IMG/VR virus record: IMGVR_UViG_3300013131_000007
Coordinates: 1-38,287 of that record
DNA length: 38,287 bases
Origin: a virus
Strand: one strand, 5' to 3'
The position numbers and the translations under genes were made by a program. This document shows, piece after piece, positions 20,986 through 29,202 of the stretch (positions are counted from its first letter, which is position 1; every line of letters begins with the position of its first letter). The notes under the pieces were generated by a model that was not told the DNA's origin, searched no databases, and saw only the letters and a list, made by a program, of their open reading frames with translations.

Positions 20986-22865
20986 TGGGTGAAGCAAAGA
21001 CTGTTCCCTTAACTATTACTGGATGCGTACAATGGGATTCTAAGTTTTGCATTAACTCGACTTTAATCAACATGATGATTGACGCCAATGGTAGACTAAT
21101 GCCAATTCCTGTGAATAAACTTGTTTATAAAGTTAGTGACGTTACAGGGAAACCTGCTACGATACTTGGTGTACATAGGATACAGACCTATATATTGAAT
21201 AACAAAAGCGGTGTACAGGGATTGTACGACTATTCATCTAGATATTTGTTATTTCACAGCACGGTAACAAACGAGATGTCTCAAACGTATTGCATGACCC
21301 AAGTCTACATAGACGAAAACAGTCCAGCAAATTTACTTGGCTGGACGCCAATTTTAAACAATAGCGCTGCGGGGACAACTTTACCCAATCTAGGTTTAAA
21401 CTTTGCAAATCGCCCTAAATTTAGCTTTGCATCTAACGCATCAAATCAATGTATATTTGTAGACGACAACAAGACTCCATTTACTTTGTATTACTCCGAC
21501 ATAGAGCCTTATCCTTACCATCCTGAGAGCCTAGATTGGAAAAACGCAAAAGCAAGAAGAGATGATGTAACTCTTCCTTTAATTACAAATTACGCTGGAC
21601 AATCTGGCGTACAAGCGACGTCAAATGACGGCACTATATTGTATAATCAGCTTTTAAACAGTGGTGCTGTCACATTAGTTGAGAATTTGATGGGATATGG
21701 TGTATTATACAATAGCAACCAAAACGTTATAGTTTTTACAGAGCTGAATGCATTTGACAGAATTTTATGGCTCACTGGGAAAATGCCGCAGTATACAGAT
21801 GCATCTACTCCAACGAACTACACTTTAACAAAACCTGGAATTCCAGTTTGTTTTAAATTGCCCTGCAAAGTAGTTTCTATGCATGCAATTAACGGAGCTT
21901 TGTTTGTCTTTTCTGATGAAGCGATTTTAAAATACAATCTTTCCATTGTTAATAATGATCCAGTTTTGAATTTAGATTTGAATTTCTATTTTAAGTTTAA
22001 ATCAAGATTTGGAGGGTCTTCAATTGTATACCAAAACATTCTCTTCTTTACAACGCAAGATGACAAGCTGTATTCCATCAATCCAGCGGGAAAAATAAAC
22101 GAATATACAGAGCGAATATTACCAGACAAGTACTTTTTCCAGTACAATACATATACAGATTCCAGTGGAGGCACGCAAACATATTATCCGAATCGGGATT
22201 TAAACCCAGTAAAGTTTCTTGGGGTGGATGGACTTGTAGTAAATAATCTAATATTGAATTTAAAAAATGGTACCTTTTCTCATTTAATCTCGAAAGAGAA
22301 TCTAACTTACAGTGCGCCTAATGGGACTAAATTCGACATTCCAAAACGCATTACTGCATCAACGGAGGATGGTAGGTTAGTTGCATTGCAAGACAAGTTA
22401 TTATCTGTTGCGTTTGATTACGATAGAGCTGTGTATTATAACTCTGATAATCCAGATTTCTTTGCGCCTGGTATCTATATCACTTCCCAACACATCTTTG
22501 CAAAGGAAGGGAGAGGTACGCTATGTGCTGCGAATATAGTATTAAACGACTCTGCCATTGATCCATCTTTGCTCAATTCGTTCGTCTCTTTCAAGTTGGG
22601 GATGTACATACTTTCAGATAGATCATATGACGATGGTTTAATTAAGAACTTGCGTAACGATGAGTGGTGGGCAGATAAGCAAATCACATTCAGTAGGCAT
22701 CAATCAACAAACGTATTTAGAGCTTCCATGGGTAATCTTACATGCCAAAATTTCATACTTTGCTTTAGGTTTAGCAAATTAACTGTAACGACTAGTGGGG
22801 CGGCTCAAGAATATGAAATACAAAAAGCTATGATTAACAGTATTTCAGTTAATATAATTGAATAA
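20985..22865 (+). CDS. Tail hub/DNA-stabilisation protein candidate (P22 gp10-like)
   Basis: The protein has 626 residues with a GTG start that shares one base with the portal stop; AGGAGG lies seven bases upstream. It is mainly beta, with repeated blade-like units (GVLYNSNQNVIVFTELNAFD, MHAINGALFVFSDEAILKYN, IVYQNILFFTTQDDKLYSIN), as expected for a beta-propeller nozzle such as P22 gp10. The assignment rests on fold pattern and neighbours, not on a specific motif. A receptor-binding role is possible. Confidence 0.5.
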   Translation: MGEAKTVPLTITGCVQWDSKFCINSTLINMMIDANGRLMPIPVNKLVYKVSDVTGKPATILGVHRIQTYILNNKSGVQGLYDYSSRYLLFHSTVTNEMSQTYCMTQVYIDENSPANLLGWTPILNNSAAGTTLPNLGLNFANRPKFSFASNASNQCIFVDDNKTPFTLYYSDIEPYPYHPESLDWKNAKARRDDVTLPLITNYAGQSGVQATSNDGTILYNQLLNSGAVTLVENLMGYGVLYNSNQNVIVFTELNAFDRILWLTGKMPQYTDASTPTNYTLTKPGIPVCFKLPCKVVSMHAINGALFVFSDEAILKYNLSIVNNDPVLNLDLNFYFKFKSRFGGSSIVYQNILFFTTQDDKLYSINPAGKINEYTERILPDKYFFQYNTYTDSSGGTQTYYPNRDLNPVKFLGVDGLVVNNLILNLKNGTFSHLISKENLTYSAPNGTKFDIPKRITASTEDGRLVALQDKLLSVAFDYDRAVYYNSDNPDFFAPGIYITSQHIFAKEGRGTLCAANIVLNDSAIDPSLLNSFVSFKLGMYILSDRSYDDGLIKNLRNDEWWADKQITFSRHQSTNVFRASMGNLTCQNFILCFRFSKLTVTTSGAAQEYEIQKAMINSISVNIIE

Positions 22866-22869
22866 AAAG

Positions 22870-22904
22870 CTTGTATTACGTGAGTTTTAACTGTATAATA
22901 CAAG
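22870..22904 (+). promoter_or_regulatory. Promoter of the scaffold/coat operon inside a 9-bp inverted repeat
   Basis: TTGTAT (22871-22876) and TATAAT (22894-22899) are separated by 17 bases. The same stretch is bracketed by CTTGTATTA (22870-22878) and TAATACAAG (22896-22904), a perfect inverted repeat whose arms cover the -35 and -10. It could be an operator that silences the promoter. Confidence 0.6.
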
Positions 22905-22908
22905 TGAG

Positions 22909-22966
22909 AGGGAGGATTCATAGGGATTAAAGCGCCTCCTTTTTTACGGGATAAAAAAATAGGAGG
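22909..22966 (+). promoter_or_regulatory. Leader with two mutually exclusive hairpins before the scaffold RBS
   Basis: CCTCCT (22935-22940), followed by five T, can pair with AGGGAGG upstream (22909-22915), making a terminator-like stem with a U-tract. It can instead pair with the ribosome binding site AGGAGG (22961-22966), hiding it. The two pairings exclude each other. This could control late head-gene expression or just be a partial terminator; no ligand or leader peptide is evident. Confidence 0.45.
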
Positions 22967-22973
22967 AGAAATC

Positions 22974-23525
22974 ATGACGGATAATCATGCGAATACAGAA
23001 GATGCACTGCTTGAGAAGCTCTCTGCTAGACTTGTACCTTTGCTTGTACAAAGCTTAGAACAAAGGTTTACGGAGAAGGAACAAGAGGCACTTCAAAGAC
23101 AACAAGAGCAAGAATCAGAAAAATTAATTAGCGACTACCTAAGCAGCATCAAGAGTGTTGTGGATAGCGATGAAGAATACAAGGATCTTTTGTCTACAAA
23201 GGGCAGGAATCTAGACCCAAATCTTATGCAAGATTTGATATTTAGAGCCGCTCAATACAAGGATTCTGCGCCACATGTAATCAAAAATGCATTAAAGAAT
23301 GATGATGTACTAAAAAGTCTACAGAATTCAGATGAATTGGATCGTCAGTATGCATTATCTAATTTGTATGCAGACCTAAGGGCTCAAAAGATAGCTGAAG
23401 AAGCAGCCGCAGCAAAAACACAAGAGAATAACAAACAAAACCAACCAATTTTACCTGAGTTGCCAGAGGGGAAGGGAGCTAATACTAGCTCTGAGGGTAG
23501 AGTAGTAACAGTATCAGATTTTTAA
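22974..23525 (+). CDS. Scaffolding protein candidate
   Basis: The protein has 183 residues, with AGGAGG before the ATG. It is highly charged and helical (EQRFTEKEQEALQRQQEQES), with an Ala/Gln/Asn-rich segment (EEAAAAKTQENNKQNQ) near the end. Its position directly before the coat gene is that of a scaffold, which directs procapsid assembly and then leaves. It is shorter than P22 gp8 (303 residues). Confidence 0.7.
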   Translation: MTDNHANTEDALLEKLSARLVPLLVQSLEQRFTEKEQEALQRQQEQESEKLISDYLSSIKSVVDSDEEYKDLLSTKGRNLDPNLMQDLIFRAAQYKDSAPHVIKNALKNDDVLKSLQNSDELDRQYALSNLYADLRAQKIAEEAAAAKTQENNKQNQPILPELPEGKGANTSSEGRVVTVSDF

Positions 23526-23547
23526 ATAACTACAGGAGGAGGAAAAT

Positions 23548-25125
23548 ATGACAATAACAAACGTAACAGCTGGATCTATTAAAAATACGTTTAATACCAG
23601 CGACCTAGTTAATAAAGTTGTAGACGGACTGCTTAAAGTCTCTAGCGAGAGCATAGGACAGTTTGCGAATGACTATTATGCTGAGATTTTTGAGGCAGAA
23701 AACAAAACTTGGGCACCCGGCACAAAATATACAGTTGCTCTGCCAAGTTACCCGGTTTCATGTACTGGTTCAGATATTAGCAGCAAAAAGACAAACATTG
23801 GCAAGCAAGTCAGATATGAAACAATTAATATAGATCCCGAAGAAGGGCGCATAAACTGGCTAGCCGAATATGGGCAGATTGAGCAACAATTGTACATGGG
23901 CTCACCGCAAGACTTTGAGCGTGTTTTTTTAAGCCCAATGTATGAAAGGGCTAAAGTTGACATAAACCGCTTCTATTACAATGCATTAGCAAGGGGAACG
24001 CGTAATGCTGTTTTGCCACGCTCTACCGATGACAGAGGTGGTGGTAATGAGGCATGGGGTGTGGTAAAAAAATGTGACGTAGCATTCATGACGCGAATAT
24101 TAGACTTTATGGAAAATACGAGGATGACTCCATTTAATGACTTTACGCTTGTTATGAATTCATCTGCATACTGGGATATGGTTCAGAATGTATTGGGAAG
24201 TATTGGTGACGGCACAAGCTCAGATTTAGGTCCAAGAAACCGCGCCATTCCAAATATTAACGAGCAGGTCTTAAGAACTGGTGAAATCAAAAACATAATG
24301 GGGATTGATGTATTCCATACCCCAGATATTCCAACCCATATTGGAGGTAGCTATACAAATTCATCTTCTGTTAAGCTAAATTTCTTTGGGTTTATAAACT
24401 CACTTACCTTGCCATCTACGTTTAATGACACTAGCGCAGATCAAACATTAGTAGCTCCTACGTATGCTAATACTGGCAAAGCAAATAGCGCATGTGTGGG
24501 ATATTTAATTATTCAGGTAACTGGAGCTACTGTTATATACCTAAAGGCTAACGATATGTTGGTATTAGATTCTAATGCAGCTACGAACTTATATAGAGTT
24601 GATTTAATTGGAAAATCTATAACGAGAGAAAAATTTACATGTGCTGTGGCTAGTACAGACAGTATAACATATACCGTTACTGGTACCGCTGCTGCATATA
24701 TAGCCGTTCCAGTAAATGCACTGCCTTATGGTAAAGAGCAGCCGGAATTACAAGCTGTGACTTGTGCTCATACTCCTACTAGTCAGGAATATGCGGTATC
24801 GTCAACTTCTAACGTCTATATTAGAGCTGCTGTAAATAAAGTTGGGAGTGCTGAGCCGCTAGTCAAGATTATTGCGTCTCATACAAAATGCTTCATATTC
24901 AGCAAAAATGGGTTGTCTCGTGTGAATCCTAGACTGGCTAATATCGAGGGAGCAAAAAACATCTTAAAATACGACAAAGACTCACGTACGTCTATGTTGT
25001 GTACAATACAAGGTGACGTAAACTTGGCTAAAAACACATTGAGGCTAGGTACGTTGTTAGGCACTGGTGTGTTTGGAGATGCTGTATGCATGTTTCCATA
25101 TCAAGCTCCATATTTAAGTGTTTAA
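23548..25125 (+). CDS. Major coat protein (P22 gp5-like)
   Basis: The protein has 525 residues, with AGGAGGAGG before the ATG. Residues 94-150 follow the P22 coat pattern (IDPEEGRINWLAEYGQIEQQ, then FLSPMYERAKVDINRFYYNA). A beta-rich region at about 290-445 may be an insertion domain like that of P22. It is longer than P22 gp5 (430 residues). A related but shorter protein is encoded next. Confidence 0.85.
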   Translation: MTITNVTAGSIKNTFNTSDLVNKVVDGLLKVSSESIGQFANDYYAEIFEAENKTWAPGTKYTVALPSYPVSCTGSDISSKKTNIGKQVRYETINIDPEEGRINWLAEYGQIEQQLYMGSPQDFERVFLSPMYERAKVDINRFYYNALARGTRNAVLPRSTDDRGGGNEAWGVVKKCDVAFMTRILDFMENTRMTPFNDFTLVMNSSAYWDMVQNVLGSIGDGTSSDLGPRNRAIPNINEQVLRTGEIKNIMGIDVFHTPDIPTHIGGSYTNSSSVKLNFFGFINSLTLPSTFNDTSADQTLVAPTYANTGKANSACVGYLIIQVTGATVIYLKANDMLVLDSNAATNLYRVDLIGKSITREKFTCAVASTDSITYTVTGTAAAYIAVPVNALPYGKEQPELQAVTCAHTPTSQEYAVSSTSNVYIRAAVNKVGSAEPLVKIIASHTKCFIFSKNGLSRVNPRLANIEGAKNILKYDKDSRTSMLCTIQGDVNLAKNTLRLGTLLGTGVFGDAVCMFPYQAPYLSV

Positions 25126-25151
25126 GTTGATTTAAAGCGAGGATAGTTGCC

Positions 25152-26636
25152 ATGAGTATAATCACTTCATCTAAAAATCAGTTTCTAAGCTCGGATCTTG
25201 TCCAGACGGTGTGGAATGAATCGAGGAAGCCTACATTTCTAGATACAATCACATTGCATCAAGAAGAAGTAAATATTGCAGAGGGAATTGGGTCGCTCAA
25301 GTATGTTCTCCCCTCCCCTTATGGAGTTGTTGATTCTGATGGTAGCTATAGATCGCCATACGAGACTGCAAATTGGGGAAAAGACAACTTTGTTAGCTTT
25401 TCTAGATCATTAACTCAGATTGATGAAAGCTTGTTTATGAATAGCGAGGAATATAGGCAAGCTTTTATTAGAGGTATGTTTGAAGCACTTGGGCCGCAAC
25501 TTGAAAAAAAGTTTGTGCAAGCGTTACAATTAGAACCCACTAGATGGCAATGCATTTGTATTCAGTACCCATACTCGCAAAATATCACGACTGACCTTGA
25601 GAGTTTAAAATATGCCTTTCGTAGCACTTTAACAGGCTTTCAACATGTTGATTTGCCATATTATTTTATACCAAGGCATGAAGATTGTTCTGAGTTTTTG
25701 CTTTCGCTTGTCTCCTCATACGCTCAAAAACTAGGCTATAAAGATGTATCTTTATTAGCAAGTGAAGAGCTGATAAACGGCATGAGTATGTCGTATGGAA
25801 GATTAAAGAGCGGGAATAATAATATCAGCTTTGGCAGTAGAATTTATAATAATTCTAAAATTGACAATGGATGCGTTAAGGTTTCGCAGACCAATGCCAG
25901 ACAAAACGATGATAAACTCGCTTCTTGGACCCAGGGAGTAGTCTTATCTCCCACAGCATATACGGACAAAGGTGATTATTATGAGTTGCTGTGCACTATC
26001 AATAATTTACAAGCGTATCGACCATCTACGTTGTATATACCAACAAGTGTGCCATTAATATTTAATGCTACTAGATATTCTCCTGGAACGAGTATAGATG
26101 GTCCAGTAACACATGATTCAACTGGATTTCGTTTCTCGCTTTATTTAAAAGAAGCTATCTCGATAACGGGATTTAATACAATGACCTCTATACCACTGAA
26201 AATTAATAAAAGTGCATTTGGCTTTGTTAATAGCAGTAGATTTCCAAATATTGAAAGCACATTTCTTAAAATCGACGACCTGATAAACACCGCTTCATTT
26301 ATAAACTCTGTAATCATGACTCCATGGATACCTGGAGACTTTATACAGGCTATGCAAGGAAACAAGATTTTAACTAGTGCTAGTGCTGTCTTGCATAAAT
26401 CATATATGTATCCAAAAGAAGCAGTGCATGGATTTTATTTAAGGCAAAAGGCATTTGGAGGAGGGGTGGACAGTTCTCAAGAAAAATTACCTCATAGTGA
26501 CATACCAATTATGCTGAATGCGCAGGGTGATGCAAGCAAAGGAACGAATACATATCAAGCAATATGTGGGATGGCCTTTGGCGTAACCCCTGAATTAGGG
26601 GGAGTATTATTAACTGCGCAACCTTATGTGTCATGA
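25152..26636 (+). CDS. Second coat-like protein, paralog of the major coat protein
   Basis: The protein has 494 residues. The start has GAGG nine bases upstream, a weaker site than that of the first coat gene. Residues 89-125 (QIDESLFMNSEEYRQAFIRG, then MFEALGPQLEKKFVQAL) align with residues 110-147 of the upstream coat protein. The N-termini (SSDLV versus TSDLV) and C-termini (QGD-N5-NT ... GV ... PY) also match. The P22 gene order has no such gene. It may be a vertex or minor capsid protein as T4 gp24 is to gp23. Confidence 0.65.
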   Translation: MSIITSSKNQFLSSDLVQTVWNESRKPTFLDTITLHQEEVNIAEGIGSLKYVLPSPYGVVDSDGSYRSPYETANWGKDNFVSFSRSLTQIDESLFMNSEEYRQAFIRGMFEALGPQLEKKFVQALQLEPTRWQCICIQYPYSQNITTDLESLKYAFRSTLTGFQHVDLPYYFIPRHEDCSEFLLSLVSSYAQKLGYKDVSLLASEELINGMSMSYGRLKSGNNNISFGSRIYNNSKIDNGCVKVSQTNARQNDDKLASWTQGVVLSPTAYTDKGDYYELLCTINNLQAYRPSTLYIPTSVPLIFNATRYSPGTSIDGPVTHDSTGFRFSLYLKEAISITGFNTMTSIPLKINKSAFGFVNSSRFPNIESTFLKIDDLINTASFINSVIMTPWIPGDFIQAMQGNKILTSASAVLHKSYMYPKEAVHGFYLRQKAFGGGVDSSQEKLPHSDIPIMLNAQGDASKGTNTYQAICGMAFGVTPELGGVLLTAQPYVS

Positions 26637-26644
26637 GGTGAGAT

Positions 26645-27370
26645 ATGGAAACTGCAGCATTTATAGAGCGTGTAATATATCTATCACTTTGGAGCAGAAC
26701 TGGCCGATCTATAGCGAACGAAGAAAAGTCATGGGCCTATAACTTCGCTTGTGATATTTTTAACAATTTGATTGATATAGAAGGAACGCGTCTTGCGTTT
26801 AATTACACAGATGTATTTACTTCTTTAAACACTCATCAGGCAGGATTTAGTTATATAGACACAACAAAAGCTGCGACAACTCAGGGGTTTTTAGAGGTTG
26901 ATAGCGTTGTAGGGCAGTTTAACTCTCAAAATTATGCATTAAATTATTTAAATGTTACTAATTTTTTAGAAAATTTCAATATAGTCGGCAGCGGACAAAT
27001 TCCGCTTGTGTGGACATGGCTTGGTGATATCAAGGGCATTGGGATATATCCTTCTGGTAATGTAACGCAATTTCTTGTTACTGGAAAGAAAAAGACCTCT
27101 CCTTTAACGGTAAGTTACAACGCAGTGAGTGGACAGTATACGTTTTCACCAACGACCCTTGATTTTGGAGGTGAAACAAATTATTACAATTATTTGATTT
27201 ACAAGGTGGCTCAAGAGATGTGCATTGAATCTAACTCACCATTCTCTCAAGAAAAAGAGAAAAAGCTAATAGAGCTGGAAGCGCGTCTTAAAAACAACAG
27301 TGTGGCTAACATCAGCTTTAACAAAAAAGGAGCTGAATTAACATTTGGTTATGGTTTGCATGGAAGGTAG
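26645..27370 (+). CDS. Head-to-tail adaptor candidate (P22 gp4-like position)
   Basis: The protein has 241 residues, with GAGG upstream. An N-terminal helical part (SIANEEKSWAYNFACDIFNN) is followed by a beta-rich middle (IPLVWTWLGDIKGIGIYPSG) and a helical region (QEKEKKLIELEARLKN). Its position between coat and needle is that of the portal-closing tail accessory factor. No specific motif was recognised, so the assignment is by synteny. Confidence 0.45.
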   Translation: METAAFIERVIYLSLWSRTGRSIANEEKSWAYNFACDIFNNLIDIEGTRLAFNYTDVFTSLNTHQAGFSYIDTTKAATTQGFLEVDSVVGQFNSQNYALNYLNVTNFLENFNIVGSGQIPLVWTWLGDIKGIGIYPSGNVTQFLVTGKKKTSPLTVSYNAVSGQYTFSPTTLDFGGETNYYNYLIYKVAQEMCIESNSPFSQEKEKKLIELEARLKNNSVANISFNKKGAELTFGYGLHGR

Positions 27371-27372
27371 AT

Positions 27373-28242
27373 ATGGCATACACTCTTCCACCTATGCCGC
27401 CATCATTAGAAGATGGAACATTGGGAAGCTATTTGAGCCAGCTATATTACTATTTATTAGGTTTGGAGGGAACATCTAGTAGTGAGAATGCATTACAATC
27501 TAATTTAGGCTCAACGCCAGAAAGCATTAGCAGCATAAATACAGCCTTAACCCAGTTGTCTAATAGGATAGATGCGATTGCTTCATCAATACAGGGTATA
27601 GATAGTAGGACGAAAGCGGTAGAAACAACTAGTAGTAATTTAAGAACTTTAGGAGACACAATGAGCACGAAATTAACGAGTTTAGAGACAATTATGAATG
27701 ATTTGTTGGCTTTACAAGGACTAACGGACAGAGTTACAGCTTTAGAGCAAAAAGCAACGAGTTTAGATACGAAGATGAGTGCGATAGAACAACAAACAAG
27801 CGCCATAAATACTAATATTGGAGTTATTAACACAAGGCTCGGTACTATAGAGAGTAGCGCAACATCTTTAAGTACACGCGTCGGTGTAGCAGAAAGTGAT
27901 CTGGCTACATTTAAGAGCGCTGTCAATACGCGAGTTACAGCAGCTGAAAATGCAATAAAAACGTTCGGTAATCGCATGGATGCAGTAGAAACTAACGTAG
28001 GAAAGTTAAGTACTTCTGTCTCAGATGCAAACAAAACAGTTAGTGATCTTGATATGAAGGTAATGGTAATAGATGGCAGCGTAGAGAAGTTGGGTAAACA
28101 AGCATCAGAACTATATCTTGGAATGAGTGATATGAATGGTGGATGTCAGACTCTCGAAGTTAACATTAACGACCTTGCTTTAAAAACTGGGCAGCGTCCT
28201 TATCCAGCTATAGGATGGCGCCCAATACCAGTTCCAAGTTAG
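27373..28242 (+). CDS. Tail needle/fibre candidate, long trimeric coiled coil
   Basis: The protein has 289 residues. A Pro-rich N-terminal anchor (YTLPPMPPSLEDGTLGSYLS) is followed by about 200 residues of heptad-repeat coiled coil (LTDRVTALEQKATSLDTKMS and similar). A short globular end (GQRPYPAIGWRPIPVPS) follows. P22 gp26, the needle that plugs the tail and pierces the outer membrane, has the same layout. A fibre role is possible. No tailspike was recognised elsewhere. Confidence 0.55.
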   Translation: MAYTLPPMPPSLEDGTLGSYLSQLYYYLLGLEGTSSSENALQSNLGSTPESISSINTALTQLSNRIDAIASSIQGIDSRTKAVETTSSNLRTLGDTMSTKLTSLETIMNDLLALQGLTDRVTALEQKATSLDTKMSAIEQQTSAINTNIGVINTRLGTIESSATSLSTRVGVAESDLATFKSAVNTRVTAAENAIKTFGNRMDAVETNVGKLSTSVSDANKTVSDLDMKVMVIDGSVEKLGKQASELYLGMSDMNGGCQTLEVNINDLALKTGQRPYPAIGWRPIPVPS

Positions 28243-28252
28243 AGAGGTAAAA

Positions 28253-28723
28253 ATGTTTGAGATGTTAAAAAAGAATTGGAAAGTTGGTTTAATAGCAATT
28301 TTTTGTATGTTTTTCGGAGAAGAATTCTGTGGGTATAAGAAAAACCGAATAAAATCCAACGTTACAATAACGCAAATAATAGATGGAGATACATTGGTTG
28401 TGAATGGAGAAAAAATAGGGCTCAAAGGAATAGATGCTCCTGAAATGAGACAAAAATGCTCAACAAGCGATATATGTGGAGCAAAAGCGGCAGCCAAGCT
28501 AGAAGAGCTAATAGGGAACAATGGCGTTTTTTGTAGCAAGGAGGGACTTGATAGATATGGCAGGCAACTAGGATATTGTTATGCAGGAGGACTTAACTTA
28601 AATAGCGAAATGGTAAGAAGCGGGCATGCAAAAGCATATTCCAAATTTGAAAAAACATTTGAAGCTGAGGAAAGGGAGGCAAAGAAAAGAAAGCTTGGCA
28701 TGTGGAGTGATGATAAGAGTTAA
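28253..28723 (+). CDS. Staphylococcal-nuclease-like protein with altered active site
   Basis: The protein has 156 residues, with GAGAGG upstream. The N-terminal helix VGLIAIFCMFFG (11-22) is a signal anchor or signal peptide, so the enzyme should work outside the cytoplasm. DGDT (44-47), Asp61 and Glu64 in GIDAPE, and DRYGR (Arg104) match the SNase catalytic set. The arginine that corresponds to Arg35 of SNase is Gly56 here (IGLKGIDAPE, where IRL is usual). That arginine is catalytically essential in SNase, so the enzyme may be weak or inactive. It is coupled to the lysozyme gene 14 bases downstream. Confidence 0.8.
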   Translation: MFEMLKKNWKVGLIAIFCMFFGEEFCGYKKNRIKSNVTITQIIDGDTLVVNGEKIGLKGIDAPEMRQKCSTSDICGAKAAAKLEELIGNNGVFCSKEGLDRYGRQLGYCYAGGLNLNSEMVRSGHAKAYSKFEKTFEAEEREAKKRKLGMWSDDKS

Positions 28724-28737
28724 TAGAGGAATGAGAT

Positions 28738-29202
28738 ATGGATTACGTACCATCTAAAAATTTAATAGAGTTGATCAAAAAATTTGAAGGATTGCGTTTA
28801 GAACGTTATATATGCGCTGGTGGCAAGGCGACTATAGGATACGGCCATGTTGTTTTAGATCATGATAACATAGGAAGCAAGATTACAGCAGAAAAGGCCG
28901 AAGAGCTTCTATTATATGACCTTCGATTAATTCACGACAGGTTAAAAAGCAGGATTGCTTGGAAAGAAGGAACAGGAAACCAATGGGATGCATTGATATC
29001 TTTGGCATTTAATTGGGGAGTAGGAAGTCTTTTAAAGAGCAATATAATAAAATACTTACTCCATGGCGATTACACAACAGCTCTAGATTTATGGGGAAGG
29101 ATTGTGCACGCGAAAGGTAAAAAGCTTTTGGGCCTTGTAAGGCGTAGAAATGCGGAGATAGCGTTATTCAAGGGAGGTGGATATGAGAAGAGCAAAGCCT
29201 AG
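28738..29202 (+). CDS. Endolysin, GH24 lysozyme
   Basis: The protein has 154 residues. GAGG lies upstream. The catalytic pattern is Glu17 (KFEG), Cys26 in place of the usual Asp, and Thr32 (ATIGYGH), the E-x8-D/C-x5-T spacing of phage lysozymes. Cys at this place is known in lambdoid endolysins. LVRRRNAEIALF closes the domain. There is no signal or SAR segment, so a holin is needed, but none is encoded next to it. The start of the next gene lies inside its last codons. Confidence 0.9.
   Translation: MDYVPSKNLIELIKKFEGLRLERYICAGGKATIGYGHVVLDHDNIGSKITAEKAEELLLYDLRLIHDRLKSRIAWKEGTGNQWDALISLAFNWGVGSLLKSNIIKYLLHGDYTTALDLWGRIVHAKGKKLLGLVRRRNAEIALFKGGGYEKSKA

Noticed and set aside
27450-28034. 194-codon minus-strand frame opposite the needle gene
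   Set aside because: It is a shadow of the repetitive coiled-coil codons. It has no ribosome site and is opposite a well-supported gene.
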